From Aquella oligotrophica (GTDB lineage: Bacteria > Pseudomonadota > Gammaproteobacteria > Burkholderiales > UBA11063), in NCBI RefSeq assembly GCF_002892535.1, contig NZ_CP024847.1, positions 2,232,001-2,296,000 on the forward strand: a stretch of 64,000 nucleotides of DNA, in the 5' to 3' direction. How positions within the stretch are numbered: position 1 is the first letter of the stretch; the number at the start of each line of letters is the position of its first letter. The notes beneath the pieces are model-generated. The model made no database searches and was not told the origin of the DNA. It saw only the letters and a list, made by a program, of their open reading frames with translations. This document shows, one piece after another, positions 8,427 to 18,073 of this stretch. The position numbers were made by a program, and so were the translations under genes.

Positions 8427-9551
8427 TTGAAGAAACCCGACCCAAATAATTTAATTGCCTATATCTGTAGCATCGTAGTAATGATTACAGCAATGGTAAT
8501 TTTTACTAAAAATATATTCCCCCTTATCGCAAACAATGAAGAATTAAGACATAATCTATCCTTAATCGATTTTGATATAAACATAATAGTTCAGACTATT
8601 TGCTCTTATTTTCTCCTAATTTTAGGAGCCTTAATTGCATCTCGTTCAAGAGTTTGCTGGATAGCAAGTATTTTTCTGCTTTCCACCTGCCTAATAAGTA
8701 ACCTTTTGATAGCAGAGCATTATCACTATACAGATATAACGCCAATTCTGGTTGCATTAGGTTTATTAGCTATTTTTTATCGGCATTTTAATTTACAACT
8801 CTACCTATCTTATAGTTTTGTACTTATCGGAGCATTTTTAGTTTTTGTTATATCCTATGGAACACTTGGTAGTTACCTACTGAGAGATGAGTTTAGTAAT
8901 CTGCAAACACTTGGTGATGCTTTCTATTTTACAATTGTCACTTTTAGTACGGTAGGATTTGGTGACATACTACCGAAAACACATTTGGCAAGGTACTTCG
9001 TTAGCTCAATGATAATAATTGGACTATTGGTTTTTACCTCAGGAATTACATTTATTGGACTTATTTTAAATTCAAAAGTCAAAAAATTACTTACTCACTT
9101 CAATAAAGGCAAGATTGGCATGACAAACCATATGATTTTAATGGGTTATAACAGTATTATGACAAAGATCTTAATCGAATGTTATGAGAAAAAAGATATT
9201 CCATACGTAGTAATTGATGAAACGGGTGAAATTGATTCTGATCGACAACTCTTGCAAGATCAAAATAAATTATTGAAAACTCCATATCCCGGTAACCACG
9301 AGACACTAATACAAGCAAGACTTAATGAAGCAAAGATGGTAATCGTTGGCTTTGATCGTGATGCCGACACAATTTTTGCCATCATGAATATCAAGGAATT
9401 TCTGGCAGAGTACACCAAACGACCAAAAATTCTAGCACGAGTCTTTTATCGTGAAAATATAGAAAAAGCTAAAATGGTAGGAGCAGACAAAGTAATTGCC
9501 CCACATCTTATGGTTGCAGATGCAATTATCAGCTATACCATCGATAGTTAA
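8427..9551 (+). CDS. Potassium channel with cytoplasmic RCK/TrkA-N domain (Kch-like)
   Basis: The 374-residue protein has about six hydrophobic segments in the first 215 residues, with a K+ selectivity filter TFSTVGFGD near residue 175, then a soluble RCK-type domain. The usual Gly-rich dinucleotide loop at the start of the RCK domain is degenerate (MGYNSIMTKI instead of a G-x-G-x-x-G pattern), although the acidic strand end (YVVIDE) is kept. The start is a TTG at 8427 preceded by AAGGATAA at proper spacing; no nearby in-frame ATG would preserve the first helix. It is a monocistronic gene between convergent membrane genes and tex. A short inverted repeat follows the stop but lacks a T run. 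Confidence 0.88.
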   Translation: MKKPDPNNLIAYICSIVVMITAMVIFTKNIFPLIANNEELRHNLSLIDFDINIIVQTICSYFLLILGALIASRSRVCWIASIFLLSTCLISNLLIAEHYHYTDITPILVALGLLAIFYRHFNLQLYLSYSFVLIGAFLVFVISYGTLGSYLLRDEFSNLQTLGDAFYFTIVTFSTVGFGDILPKTHLARYFVSSMIIIGLLVFTSGITFIGLILNSKVKKLLTHFNKGKIGMTNHMILMGYNSIMTKILIECYEKKDIPYVVIDETGEIDSDRQLLQDQNKLLKTPYPGNHETLIQARLNEAKMVIVGFDRDADTIFAIMNIKEFLAEYTKRPKILARVFYRENIEKAKMVGADKVIAPHLMVADAIISYTIDS

Positions 9552-9653
9552 AATTCTGGCTCTAGTTTTAAAATCCCAGAATAACACCGTTTTACTATAC
9601 AATATTACCCTGAAATTCAGGACTCTATTTTATGTTTAATTAAGGACTCACCG

Positions 9654-11939
9654 ATGCTTTTAAGTATTGAGACTCGTTTAGCCAATTTGCTTAATATTAA
9701 TGAACACCAAATTAAAAATACGATAATACTTCTTGATGAAGGAGCTACGGTTCCATTTATTGCCCGCTACCGTAAAGAAGTAACTGGCGGTCTAGATGAT
9801 ACACAGCTACGCATGCTTGCCGAAAAGCTTATTTATCTAAGAGAGCTTGATGAACGGCGTGAAATAATCCTAAAATCAATTAGTGAGCAAGAAAAACTTA
9901 CTCCCGAGCTTGAAGCGGCAATACTTGCAGCAGACAATAAAACTACTCTTGAAGATCTGTACTTACCCTATAAACCAAAACGTAGAACAAAAGCCCAAAT
10001 TGCCAAGGAAGCAGGTCTTGAACCACTTACTCTGTCATTGCTTGAAAATCAAAATCAGGACCCGATCACTTTAGCACAATCGTTTCTTAACCCAGAAAAA
10101 AGCATCAATACTCCGGAAGAAGCCTTGGAAGGAGCAAGATTTATTGCACTGGATATATTTGCAGAGAATGCTACACTACTGGCAAAACTACGAGAACGCT
10201 TCACAAGTGAAGGGCTGATCACAGCTAAACTAGTTGAAGGTAAAGAAGAAGTGGGAATCAAATTTACCGATTATTTTAATCATCAAGAATTAATTAAACA
10301 CATTCCATCACACCGTGCACTTGCAATTCTTAGAGGGAATAATGAGGGTATTCTTACAATCGCTGTTGAATATCCAGAACAACATACCCTACTTCGGGGT
10401 GAATTTTCTGATTATGAAAACCTGATTAAAAATGAATTTGAGATAAGCGATGATAAAGCCGCTAGTAGCTGGCTTAGGGATTGTGTAAGATTGGCATGGA
10501 AAGCAAAGATCTACCCTTCCCTCGAAAACGAATTAATCAGTAATATGCGTGAGAGTGCTGATAATGAAGCAATAAAAGTATTTGGAACAAATTTGCGGAA
10601 CTTGTTACTTCAGGCTCCTGCTGGTAGTAAAACCACCATAGGTCTAGATCCAGGAATAAGAACAGGTGTAAAAGTTGCAGTAGTTGATAATACTGGTAAA
10701 GTATTAAACACCAGCACAATATATCCATTTACTCGCAATGTTGACGAAGCAATGCTGGTACTTGCCAAATTAATAAAAGCATATAACACTGAATTAATAA
10801 GCATTGGTAATGGGACAGCTTCAAGAGAAACTGAACAATTTGTAAAAGAGCTTTTGAAGCAGTATAAAGAAATCCAAGTACAGATTGTAGTTGTTTCCGA
10901 AGCTGGTGCATCAGTTTATTCTGCCTCGGAATTTGCCGCAAAAGAATTTCCTGATCTAGATGTAAGTCTGCGTGGTGCAGTCTCAATTGCTAGAAGATTG
11001 CAAGACCCTTTGGCAGAATTGGTAAAAATTGATCCCAAATCGATTGGTGTGGGACAATATCAGCATGATGTCAATCAAACAAGACTTGCCCAAACGCTAG
11101 AAAACGTGGTTGAAGATTGCGTAAATGCAGTTGGCGTAGATGTAAATACAGCTTCAGTCCCGTTACTTGCAAAAGTATCTGGTCTAAATAGTGTTATTGC
11201 CAACAATATTGTTAGCTATCGCGATAGCAATGGTAAATTTAAAGACCGCAATGAATTAATCAAAGTCAGCCGCCTTGGTGAAAAGACCTTTGAGCAGTGT
11301 GCCGGGTTCCTAAGAATTAATGATGGAAATAATCCACTGGATAAATCAGCGGTACATCCCGAAAGTTATCCGTTAGTAGAAGCAATTGCAACTAAATTAC
11401 AGGTAAAAATAAGCGATCTAGTTGGTAATAATCAGCTACTAAATAGCATTAAGCCAACTGATTTCGTAACGGACAAATATGGACTACCGACGATTAGTGA
11501 TGTTCTAAAAGAGCTGGATAAACCCGGACGTGATCCCCGGGGTGAATTTAAAACGGCTCAATTCAAAGATGGGGTCAATGAAATTACCGACCTACAAATT
11601 GGTATGGAGCTCGAAGGAGTAATTACCAATGTTGCAAACTTCGGTGCTTTTGTCGATATTGGAGTTCATCAGGATGGACTTGTGCACATCTCAGCAATTG
11701 CCGATCAGTACGTGGCTAATCCAAATGATGTCTTGAAAGTTGGACAAATCGTAAAAGTACGAGTTGAGGAAGTTGATGTAAAACGAAAAAGAATAGCACT
11801 CACAATGAAAGGGTTGAATAAATTAAATATTCCAAATAGTAGTGGTGGTGCAGCTAACCGTCGCCCAGCAAAAGAAAATAAACCACAAACTAATGACAAT
11901 AGCATGGCAGCAGCGTTTGCCAAGCTAAAAAGACTATAA
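9654..11939 (+). CDS. tex: Tex-family transcription accessory / RNA-binding protein
   Basis: Tex is a conserved nucleic-acid-binding protein linked to transcription. At 761 residues the length is normal. Visible parts: the helical N-terminal region with [19 protein letters not shown], the YqgF/RNase-H-like domain starting [18 protein letters not shown] around residue 330, GVGQYQHDV and helix-hairpin-helix segments, and a C-terminal S1 domain ([17 protein letters not shown]) followed by a low-complexity Asn-rich tail. AAGGACTCACCG supplies the ribosome site for the ATG. The antiporter gene follows eight bases after the stop. Confidence 0.96.
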   Translation: MLLSIETRLANLLNINEHQIKNTIILLDEGATVPFIARYRKEVTGGLDDTQLRMLAEKLIYLRELDERREIILKSISEQEKLTPELEAAILAADNKTTLEDLYLPYKPKRRTKAQIAKEAGLEPLTLSLLENQNQDPITLAQSFLNPEKSINTPEEALEGARFIALDIFAENATLLAKLRERFTSEGLITAKLVEGKEEVGIKFTDYFNHQELIKHIPSHRALAILRGNNEGILTIAVEYPEQHTLLRGEFSDYENLIKNEFEISDDKAASSWLRDCVRLAWKAKIYPSLENELISNMRESADNEAIKVFGTNLRNLLLQAPAGSKTTIGLDPGIRTGVKVAVVDNTGKVLNTSTIYPFTRNVDEAMLVLAKLIKAYNTELISIGNGTASRETEQFVKELLKQYKEIQVQIVVVSEAGASVYSASEFAAKEFPDLDVSLRGAVSIARRLQDPLAELVKIDPKSIGVGQYQHDVNQTRLAQTLENVVEDCVNAVGVDVNTASVPLLAKVSGLNSVIANNIVSYRDSNGKFKDRNELIKVSRLGEKTFEQCAGFLRINDGNNPLDKSAVHPESYPLVEAIATKLQVKISDLVGNNQLLNSIKPTDFVTDKYGLPTISDVLKELDKPGRDPRGEFKTAQFKDGVNEITDLQIGMELEGVITNVANFGAFVDIGVHQDGLVHISAIADQYVANPNDVLKVGQIVKVRVEEVDVKRKRIALTMKGLNKLNIPNSSGGAANRRPAKENKPQTNDNSMAAAFAKLKRL

Positions 11940-11947
11940 GGGAGAAT

Positions 11948-13717
11948 ATGCACGCTGATACCTTTATCCATGATATGGCAATCATTATGCTGGTTGCAGG
12001 TCTGATTACGATAATATTTAACAAACTCAAACAACCTGTTGTTTTAGGTTATTTATTAGCTGGAGTGATAATCGGTCCACATACTCCACCTTTTGAGCTA
12101 ATCCACGACAAACAGATCATTATGGTATTGGCTGAACTAGGTGTAATATTCCTGATGTTTTCTCTGGGACTTGAATTTAGCCTAAAAAAATTAGCCAAAG
12201 TTGGTCCACGTGCATTCATCACCGCAGTCTGCGAAACAAGTTTAATGGTTACAATTGGTTATAATCTTGGTCATTGGTTTGGCTGGCAGGAAATGGATTG
12301 TATCTTTCTGGGTGCAATGATGGCAATCTCATCAACAACAATTATCGTAAAAGCACTTGGTGAGCTTGGTATGAAACAGCAGAAATTTGCCCAGCTTATT
12401 TTTGGCGTTTTGATTGTAGAAGATATTCTTGCCATCGGTATCATTGCGCTACTCTCAGGATTGGCTACAAGTGGTGCGGTTAATTCACACGAAATCCTAT
12501 CTACCGTTGGCAAGTTATCTTTATTTATCATTGTATCATTAATTCTGGGCTTACTCACTATTCCTAGATTATTAGCTTATATATCAAAATTCAATAGTCA
12601 TGAAATGATGCTTATTAGCGTTCTAGGTTTATGTTTTGGATTCTGCCTACTTGTCCTTGCTCTCGATTATAGCGTTGCATTAGGAGCTTTCATGATGGGT
12701 GCCATTGTTGCTGAAGCTCGCCCATTAGCATTAATAGAAAAGCTTATTGAACCAATACGGGATATGTTTTGCGCCATCTTCTTTGTTACTATTGGGATGA
12801 TGTTAAATCCAGAAGTAATGCTACAATATCTAACTCCGATCTTGTTAATCTCTTTAGCACTAATGATAGGAAAAATAATTGGCGCTACCACCGGTTCATT
12901 CATTTCTGGACAAAACGGAAAAACTTCTTTAAGAGTTGGCATGGGATTAGCACAAATTGGTGAATTTTCTTTTATTATTGCCGGTCTTGGCAGCACACTA
13001 AAAGTAACCAGTAATTTCCTTTACCCTATTGCAATAACGGTATCAGCAATCACAACCCTCCTTACACCATATCTGATCAAAGCAGCCGATCCGCTATCTA
13101 AGATAATTAGTAGCCATACACCCAAAGTCATTAAAAACCCATTTAAAATCTATACAGTATGGTTAAGAGATTTGCATCCAACAGGTGATAGCGCCATGCT
13201 GGTGAAAATTATTGCAAAAATTGTCTTGCAGGTTATTGTTAACTGTGCACTTGTAATTGCAGTATTTTTAGCCGGAGTTTTCATTGCAACCAATTTTGAT
13301 CAAAAGATCATAAATGATGCCGAAGGAACACTTTTAAATGAGCAGATACACCGCTCAATAATTTGCGGGCTAGCAATATTTATATCGCTACCATTTATTA
13401 TTGCAGCTTATCGTAAACTCAAAGCCCTAGCGATGATGCTTTCGGAAATGTGGATCTCAAATCAATTTGGCGGTAAACATACCTATAAACTCCGCCGAAT
13501 TATCTTTGAATCACTACCTATAATAGTAATCACACTAATAATGAGCTTTATCTTCTCAATTAGTAAGCACATCCTGCCAGATCCTCCCGTGCTACTTATG
13601 ATTGTTACTAGTGAGATCATACTAGCTCTGATATTATGGAAACCAATGGTGAAATTGCAATCATGGCTCCAAATTGAACTATTTACAGTCATGGAAACTA
13701 ACCATGAACATCAATAA
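11948..13717 (+). CDS. Monovalent cation:proton antiporter, CPA2 (KefB/YbaL) family
   Basis: 589 residues with about twelve membrane helices in the first 380 residues, including the CPA2 landmarks QPVVLGYLLAGVIIGP, FSLGLEFSLKKL and GMGLAQIGEFSFIIAGLG. The C-terminal third has further hydrophobic stretches but none of the TrkA-N nucleotide-binding domain that KefB and YbaL carry. The protein probably exchanges K+ or Na+ for H+ at the inner membrane. It lies eight bases after tex with GGGAGAAT in the gap as ribosome site, so cotranscription is likely. Confidence 0.88.
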   Translation: MHADTFIHDMAIIMLVAGLITIIFNKLKQPVVLGYLLAGVIIGPHTPPFELIHDKQIIMVLAELGVIFLMFSLGLEFSLKKLAKVGPRAFITAVCETSLMVTIGYNLGHWFGWQEMDCIFLGAMMAISSTTIIVKALGELGMKQQKFAQLIFGVLIVEDILAIGIIALLSGLATSGAVNSHEILSTVGKLSLFIIVSLILGLLTIPRLLAYISKFNSHEMMLISVLGLCFGFCLLVLALDYSVALGAFMMGAIVAEARPLALIEKLIEPIRDMFCAIFFVTIGMMLNPEVMLQYLTPILLISLALMIGKIIGATTGSFISGQNGKTSLRVGMGLAQIGEFSFIIAGLGSTLKVTSNFLYPIAITVSAITTLLTPYLIKAADPLSKIISSHTPKVIKNPFKIYTVWLRDLHPTGDSAMLVKIIAKIVLQVIVNCALVIAVFLAGVFIATNFDQKIINDAEGTLLNEQIHRSIICGLAIFISLPFIIAAYRKLKALAMMLSEMWISNQFGGKHTYKLRRIIFESLPIIVITLIMSFIFSISKHILPDPPVLLMIVTSEIILALILWKPMVKLQSWLQIELFTVMETNHEHQ

Positions 13718-13799
13718 GCCCTGCTGACTCAAATATAGATGCTTATACCGATATTTTTATAACAGCAGATAGTAAAGGGTATATAATATCTACATACCT

Positions 13800-13849
13800 C
13801 AACTACTTTCAAGATTGTAGTTGTTAATTCAAGCTATACATTGAATTAA
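13800..13849 (+). promoter_or_regulatory. Two tandem hairpins in the leader of the MBL/cyclase operon
   Basis: Two perfect inverted repeats follow each other without a gap: a 7-bp stem with 10-base loop (13800-13823) and a 9-bp stem with 8-base loop (13824-13849). A TATAAT at 13782-13787 would place transcription start just upstream, making both hairpins part of the 5' leader of the gene at 13871. No T run follows, so a plain terminator is unlikely. A role in mRNA stability or regulation is inference. Confidence 0.4.
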
Positions 13850-13870
13850 CTATACACAAAGGAATCAATC

Positions 13871-14629
13871 ATGAAGCTAACTTTTCTTGGTGTCTCTTCA
13901 GCACTGTCTGTAGGATACCTTAAATTTCATTCAAATATGTTGCTAGAAACAGATTCTGGCAAGCATATATTGATTGACTGTGGTGGAGATGTTAGACATG
14001 CAATGTTTGAATTAGGCTATACACCAAAACAAATTGATGCGGTATTTATAAGTCATTTACACGCAGATCACGTTGGTGGTCTAGAATGGTTAGGCTTCTC
14101 CAAATTTTTTATGGAGAACATTCAGCTTCCATTATATATTGCACCAGAATTAAAAGAGCGCTTATGGAATAATGTTCTTTCTGGCGGAATGTCCACCCTT
14201 GAATACAAGGAAGCAACCCTTGAAACATTTTTTCAGCTGGAAGCACTTGATGATAATATGTCATTTACGTTGGATAATCACGTGTTCAAACTAATAAAAG
14301 TTCCCCATAGCTATAGCAATAATCATTTATTACCAAGCTATGGCTTACTTATCTATGGCAAACAACATAAAGTTTTTATTACCACAGATACCCGTTTTGC
14401 ACTAGAGGAGTTGAGCAGTGTATATCAGGAGGCAGATATTATATTTCATGATTGCGAGACCTCTGAGCACCTGAGTAATCAGCATTCACACTATAATCAG
14501 CTAATAACTCTCAGTAAAGAAATAAAACAAAAAATCTGGCTTTATGACTACAATGACTGCCAACTTCCAGATGCTCTTGCAGATGGATTTTTAGGCTTTG
14601 TTACCCGTGGACAGCAATTTGAATTTTAA
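13871..14629 (+). CDS. Metallo-beta-lactamase-fold hydrolase (RNase Z-like group)
   Basis: 252 residues. The metal-binding signature HLHADHVGG appears near residue 60, with a distal PHSYSNNH, TTDTRF and FHDCETS providing further candidate metal ligands, as in the RNase Z / phosphonate-type branch of the fold. The opening MKLTFLGVSSALSVG resembles the first strand of this branch. The substrate cannot be named. The gene starts after AAGGA and is followed after three bases by the adenylate cyclase, so the pair is an operon; a cyclic-nucleotide-related substrate is conceivable but is only inference from context. Confidence 0.8.
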   Translation: MKLTFLGVSSALSVGYLKFHSNMLLETDSGKHILIDCGGDVRHAMFELGYTPKQIDAVFISHLHADHVGGLEWLGFSKFFMENIQLPLYIAPELKERLWNNVLSGGMSTLEYKEATLETFFQLEALDDNMSFTLDNHVFKLIKVPHSYSNNHLLPSYGLLIYGKQHKVFITTDTRFALEELSSVYQEADIIFHDCETSEHLSNQHSHYNQLITLSKEIKQKIWLYDYNDCQLPDALADGFLGFVTRGQQFEF

Positions 14630-14632
14630 GCA

Positions 14633-16099
14633 ATGAAATATAGAACCAAGAATTATATAACCTTAATTCTCAGTATAAGTATTAGTATTTTATTTTGCTT
14701 GGGAATTGGTTATTATCAGACAAAAAAAATCATTCTTGATGAATTACGTAGTGAAGTAATATCAGTTGCAGCCGATGCCGCAATTACCTTGGATAAAAGC
14801 GATATTCTCAAGCTTCAGCAGACCCATAATGATAATTCGATAGAATATAAGCAAATCCAACAACAACTACGGCAGATTAGAGATGTAAATCGACGTAGCG
14901 ATATTTATGTAAAATTCATTTATCTCCTAAATCCACTACAGGATCGCCAAAATAGCCAATACGAATACCTAGTCGATGCTGAAGAAACTGGCAGCAAGGA
15001 TTACTCACCAATTGGTCAGATTGCAGAAGAAGCAAGCACCGTCAAACTAAAAGAACATTTAAACGAAATATATAGCCCAGAAGAATTTATCACCGATGCA
15101 TGGGGAACTTGGCTAACAGCTTATGCTCCAGTCTATTCTAAGAATGGTAAATATCTGGCTACAGTTGGGGTAAATCTTTATGCGAATCACGTAATTGCAA
15201 GAATGCATAAACTTATTGATTATGGGTTAATATCATTTTCATTCACACTTGCCATAACGATTCTATTTGGCTGGTTTTTATCTAAACAACAGGTGTCCGC
15301 CCTAGAAACATTGCATTCAGGCGTGAAAAAGATCGGTGCAGGTGACTTAACTACAAAAATAGATATAAATAGCAATGATGAGTTTTCATACCTAGCTAAT
15401 GAAATAAACCAAATGACTATTGGATTACAGCAAAGAGAAAAAATGCAGCAGAATTTTGCTCGCTATGTCTCAAAACACGTGATGGACTCAATCATTAAAA
15501 ATGGCGATGACCTAACTCTAACCGGGGAAAAACGTAAGATTACCCTACTCTTCTCAGATATTCGCCAGTTTACCCATATTTCTGAGCAATACACTCCAGA
15601 ACAGGTCGTACGTTACCTTAATGAGTACTTTTCGGCAATGGTTGAGATAATTTTCCGTAATAATGGTGTATTGGATAAATTCATTGGCGATGGAATGATG
15701 GTAGAATTTGGAGTTCCATTAGAAGATGAAGAGCAAGAGCTTAATGCAGTAAAAACAGCTCTTGAAATGGTACAAGGTGTCGAGGAACTAACCAAAAAAT
15801 GGCGTAATCAAGGTAAAAATATTCCCGAGATAAAAATAGGTGTCGGGATACATACTGGTTTAGCGGTGATCGGTAATATTGGTTCAGAAAAACGCTCAGA
15901 ATATACAGCCATAGGAGATACGGTAAATTCTGCTTCGCGGATTGAACAGCTTACCAAAGAACTTCATACTCCGATACTATTTAGTGAGAAAACTGCGCTA
16001 GCAATCAAAGATAAGATGAAAATAAAATTTATGGGCGAACAGGAAATTCGCGGTAAAGCAGACAAGATCAAACTATATACATTAGAAGAATTAAACTAA
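14633..16099 (+). CDS. Membrane-bound class III adenylate cyclase with sensor and HAMP domains
   Basis: 488 residues. Order: a membrane helix (about 8-30), an extracytoplasmic sensor region of about 150 residues with a PAS/Cache-like TAYAPVYSKNGKYLATVGV, a second helix (about 190-215), a HAMP linker and a C-terminal cyclase domain. The catalytic set is complete: the first metal Asp in LFSDIRQF, the ATP-selecting Lys in LDKFIGDG, the second metal Asp in the same motif, the adenine-selecting Asp in YTAIGDTVN, and the Asn and Arg of NSASR. This Lys/Asp pair indicates ATP rather than GTP. It sits three bases after the MBL gene and 22 bases before a patatin gene, suggesting a three-gene unit. Confidence 0.92.
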   Translation: MKYRTKNYITLILSISISILFCLGIGYYQTKKIILDELRSEVISVAADAAITLDKSDILKLQQTHNDNSIEYKQIQQQLRQIRDVNRRSDIYVKFIYLLNPLQDRQNSQYEYLVDAEETGSKDYSPIGQIAEEASTVKLKEHLNEIYSPEEFITDAWGTWLTAYAPVYSKNGKYLATVGVNLYANHVIARMHKLIDYGLISFSFTLAITILFGWFLSKQQVSALETLHSGVKKIGAGDLTTKIDINSNDEFSYLANEINQMTIGLQQREKMQQNFARYVSKHVMDSIIKNGDDLTLTGEKRKITLLFSDIRQFTHISEQYTPEQVVRYLNEYFSAMVEIIFRNNGVLDKFIGDGMMVEFGVPLEDEEQELNAVKTALEMVQGVEELTKKWRNQGKNIPEIKIGVGIHTGLAVIGNIGSEKRSEYTAIGDTVNSASRIEQLTKELHTPILFSEKTALAIKDKMKIKFMGEQEIRGKADKIKLYTLEELN

Positions 16100-16121
16100 T
16101 ATTTTTTAACAGGATTAATCA

Positions 16122-17138
16122 GTGAAAGAAAAGAAAAAAATAAATTTGGCATTACAAGGTGGTGGTTCACACGGCGCATTTACGTGGGGCGTACTAGATA
16201 CCATATTAGCAGATGGCAGAATTGAAATTGAAGGATTATCAGGGACTAGTGCTGGAGCAATGAATGCAGCCGTTACCGCTTATGGACTTTCGATTGGCGG
16301 GAATCAAGCTGCGCGTGACAAATTAGCAGAATTTTGGGGAAGAATTGCAGAGGCTGGACAAAAAGGTTTTCTAAAACCAAGCATGCTTGATAAAATGTTT
16401 AGTATTGGAAATATGGATTTTTCACCAAATTATGTGATGTATGATTTTATTTCTAAAATCTTCTCTCCATACGAATTAAATCCACTTAATATCAATCCAC
16501 TAGAAGAAGTCCTAGCTAAAACAGTTGATTTTGAAAGACTACATAACTCTCCAGCTTGTAAATTATTTATTGCCGCAACTAATGTGGGTAATGGCAAACT
16601 AAGAGTATTTTCAAATCAAGATGTGTCGATAAAAGCGGTACTTGCCTCTGCATGCTTACCATTTTTGTTTCAAGCAGTAGAAATCGATGGGCAGCATTAT
16701 TGGGATGGTGGTTATATTGGGAATCCGCCATTATTTCCGTTAATCAGCGAGACAAAATCCAAGGATATCCTTATTGTCCAGATAAACCCGGTAAATATTG
16801 AACATATCCCGACTTCTGCCCGTGAAGTATTAGATCGTATCAACACCCTTTCATTTAATTCAAGCCTAATGCGTGAGCTACGCGCAGTTTACTTTGTTAC
16901 CAATCTTATCGATAATGGTGAATTAGACAGCGATAAACATAAACGGGTTTTCATTCACACGATTGAAGCGGAGAGCATCGTTCAAAACCTAGGTGTTTCA
17001 AGTAAACTAAATACGGATCCGGATTACTTGGCATATATGTTTGAAAATGGTAAAAAAATGGCTACCGATTTTATTGAAAATAATTTTGATAAGATAGGTA
17101 TTGAATCATCAACTGATATTAAAGCCAAATTTATGTAA
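16122..17138 (+). CDS. Cytoplasmic patatin-like phospholipase
   Basis: 338 residues, no signal peptide. The oxyanion loop LALQGGGSHGAFTWGVL, nucleophile elbow GTSAGAMNA and DGG (YWDGGYIGNPPLFPL) give a complete patatin Ser-Asp dyad. The start is GTG at 16122, preceded by AGGA at seven bases. It belongs to a different patatin subgroup from the exported one at 5805: here the catalytic Ser lies near residue 45 and a long C-terminal region follows DGG. Location behind the adenylate cyclase suggests cotranscription. Lipid substrate unknown. Confidence 0.88.
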   Translation: MKEKKKINLALQGGGSHGAFTWGVLDTILADGRIEIEGLSGTSAGAMNAAVTAYGLSIGGNQAARDKLAEFWGRIAEAGQKGFLKPSMLDKMFSIGNMDFSPNYVMYDFISKIFSPYELNPLNINPLEEVLAKTVDFERLHNSPACKLFIAATNVGNGKLRVFSNQDVSIKAVLASACLPFLFQAVEIDGQHYWDGGYIGNPPLFPLISETKSKDILIVQINPVNIEHIPTSAREVLDRINTLSFNSSLMRELRAVYFVTNLIDNGELDSDKHKRVFIHTIEAESIVQNLGVSSKLNTDPDYLAYMFENGKKMATDFIENNFDKIGIESSTDIKAKFM

Positions 17139-17215
17139 AAACTAAGTATCTCTTACCAAAAATGTAAGTAAGGTTATATTTTTAAAGCACTTAATAGCCT
17201 ACTGCAAGTTTTTAA

Positions 17216-17241
17216 CACAGGTAAATAGATATTTACCTGTG
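17216..17241. terminator. Perfect hairpin between convergent genes (probable bidirectional terminator)
   Basis: An 11-bp perfect stem with a 4-base loop (arms read CACAGGTAAAT) lies between the patatin gene (+) and the small coiled-coil gene (-). Runs of T are weak on both sides, so termination is inferred from position and stem strength. Confidence 0.45.
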
Positions 17242-17252
17242 GCTATAATTAA

Positions 17253-17525
17253 TTATTCGCTTTTGGCAATCTCACGAATCATCTGTAACTCTTCAATTAA
17301 TTCATCTACATTATCATTTTGCACCATACTTGATTTAACAATTTTTTTAAAAACTGTTGCGCCTATACCATAAGCATCCTTTACATGTTTTTCAATATCT
17401 TTGCTGTCTTGGCGCAACTGCTCCATTGAACGCAAATTAATTGAATATTCTTCAACTGATTTTTTAACTTTTTTCAATACATCTTTATCGTTATAAATCG
17501 CAGTCAAAATTTCATGCGTTTTCAT
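17253..17525 (-). CDS. Small helical protein, possible T4 DsbA-like DNA-binding family
   Basis: A 90-residue, highly charged helical protein with a good ribosome site (AAAGGAAT) before the ATG. Its middle section (LRQDSKDIEKHVKDAYGIG, then TVFKKIVK) is reminiscent of the phage T4 DsbA family, in which a lysine- and aspartate-rich helix is followed by a short Gly-containing turn and another helix, but the resemblance is by eye and weak. Monocistronic, between a terminator-like hairpin and an empty 250-base gap. No other domain is visible. Confidence 0.6.
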   Translation of the reverse strand: MKTHEILTAIYNDKDVLKKVKKSVEEYSINLRSMEQLRQDSKDIEKHVKDAYGIGATVFKKIVKSSMVQNDNVDELIEELQMIREIAKSE

Positions 17526-17776
17526 TTTATTCCTTTATAAATATCGTCAAAACGGCAGGATTATATCATGATCTGAGGCGAAATTGATTTCACACAACCC
17601 AAAGGCTATCTGAAACTAACCAAGTGATGTTGTAAGGACTTAAGAGCATAGTGTAAAATAGGGGCTTCTATTTGATCACGAGCATATTATAAGTTATTAA
17701 AAAATTTAATAAATATTGGCCATTGAATCATAATCAAGAAAATATATCATCATATATGGGTATGGAGAAATAACTC

Positions 17777-18073
17777 ATGATACTTGAAGTTGCCAATCTT
17801 ACGATTATATCTGGGCAAGAGGATGAGTTTGAAAAAGCCTTTCGTTTAGCTAGCAAAATAATTAGTCGGATGAATGGCTATATCCGCCATGAATTGCAAC
17901 GCTGTATTGAACATGATAATCAGTATGTCTTATTGGTCTGGTGGCAAACTCTGGCTGATCATGAAATAGGATTTCGTCAGTCGTTAGAATATCAAGAGTG
18001 GAAAAAATTACTACATCATTTTTACGATCCATTTCCAACAGTATTACACTATCAGGGGGTAAAGGATGAGTGA
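17777..18073 (+). CDS. Antibiotic biosynthesis monooxygenase (ABM)-domain protein
   Basis: 98 residues with the dimeric alpha/beta-barrel ABM pattern: a first strand (MILEVANLTI), a short helix with EDEFEKAF, GYIRHELQRC on the second strand, and the YVLLVWWQTLADHEIGF strand-helix. These small cofactor-free proteins include quinol monooxygenases and heme-degrading enzymes; the substrate cannot be assigned. GGAG precedes the ATG at suitable distance. The last codons overlap the next gene (GST) by eight bases, so the pair is translationally coupled. Confidence 0.82.
   Translation: MILEVANLTIISGQEDEFEKAFRLASKIISRMNGYIRHELQRCIEHDNQYVLLVWWQTLADHEIGFRQSLEYQEWKKLLHHFYDPFPTVLHYQGVKDE

Noticed and set aside
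12271-12996. Two open frames of 95 and 109 codons on the minus strand inside the antiporter gene
   Set aside because: They lie fully inside the antiporter coding frame, have no ribosome site and read as low-complexity shadow protein.
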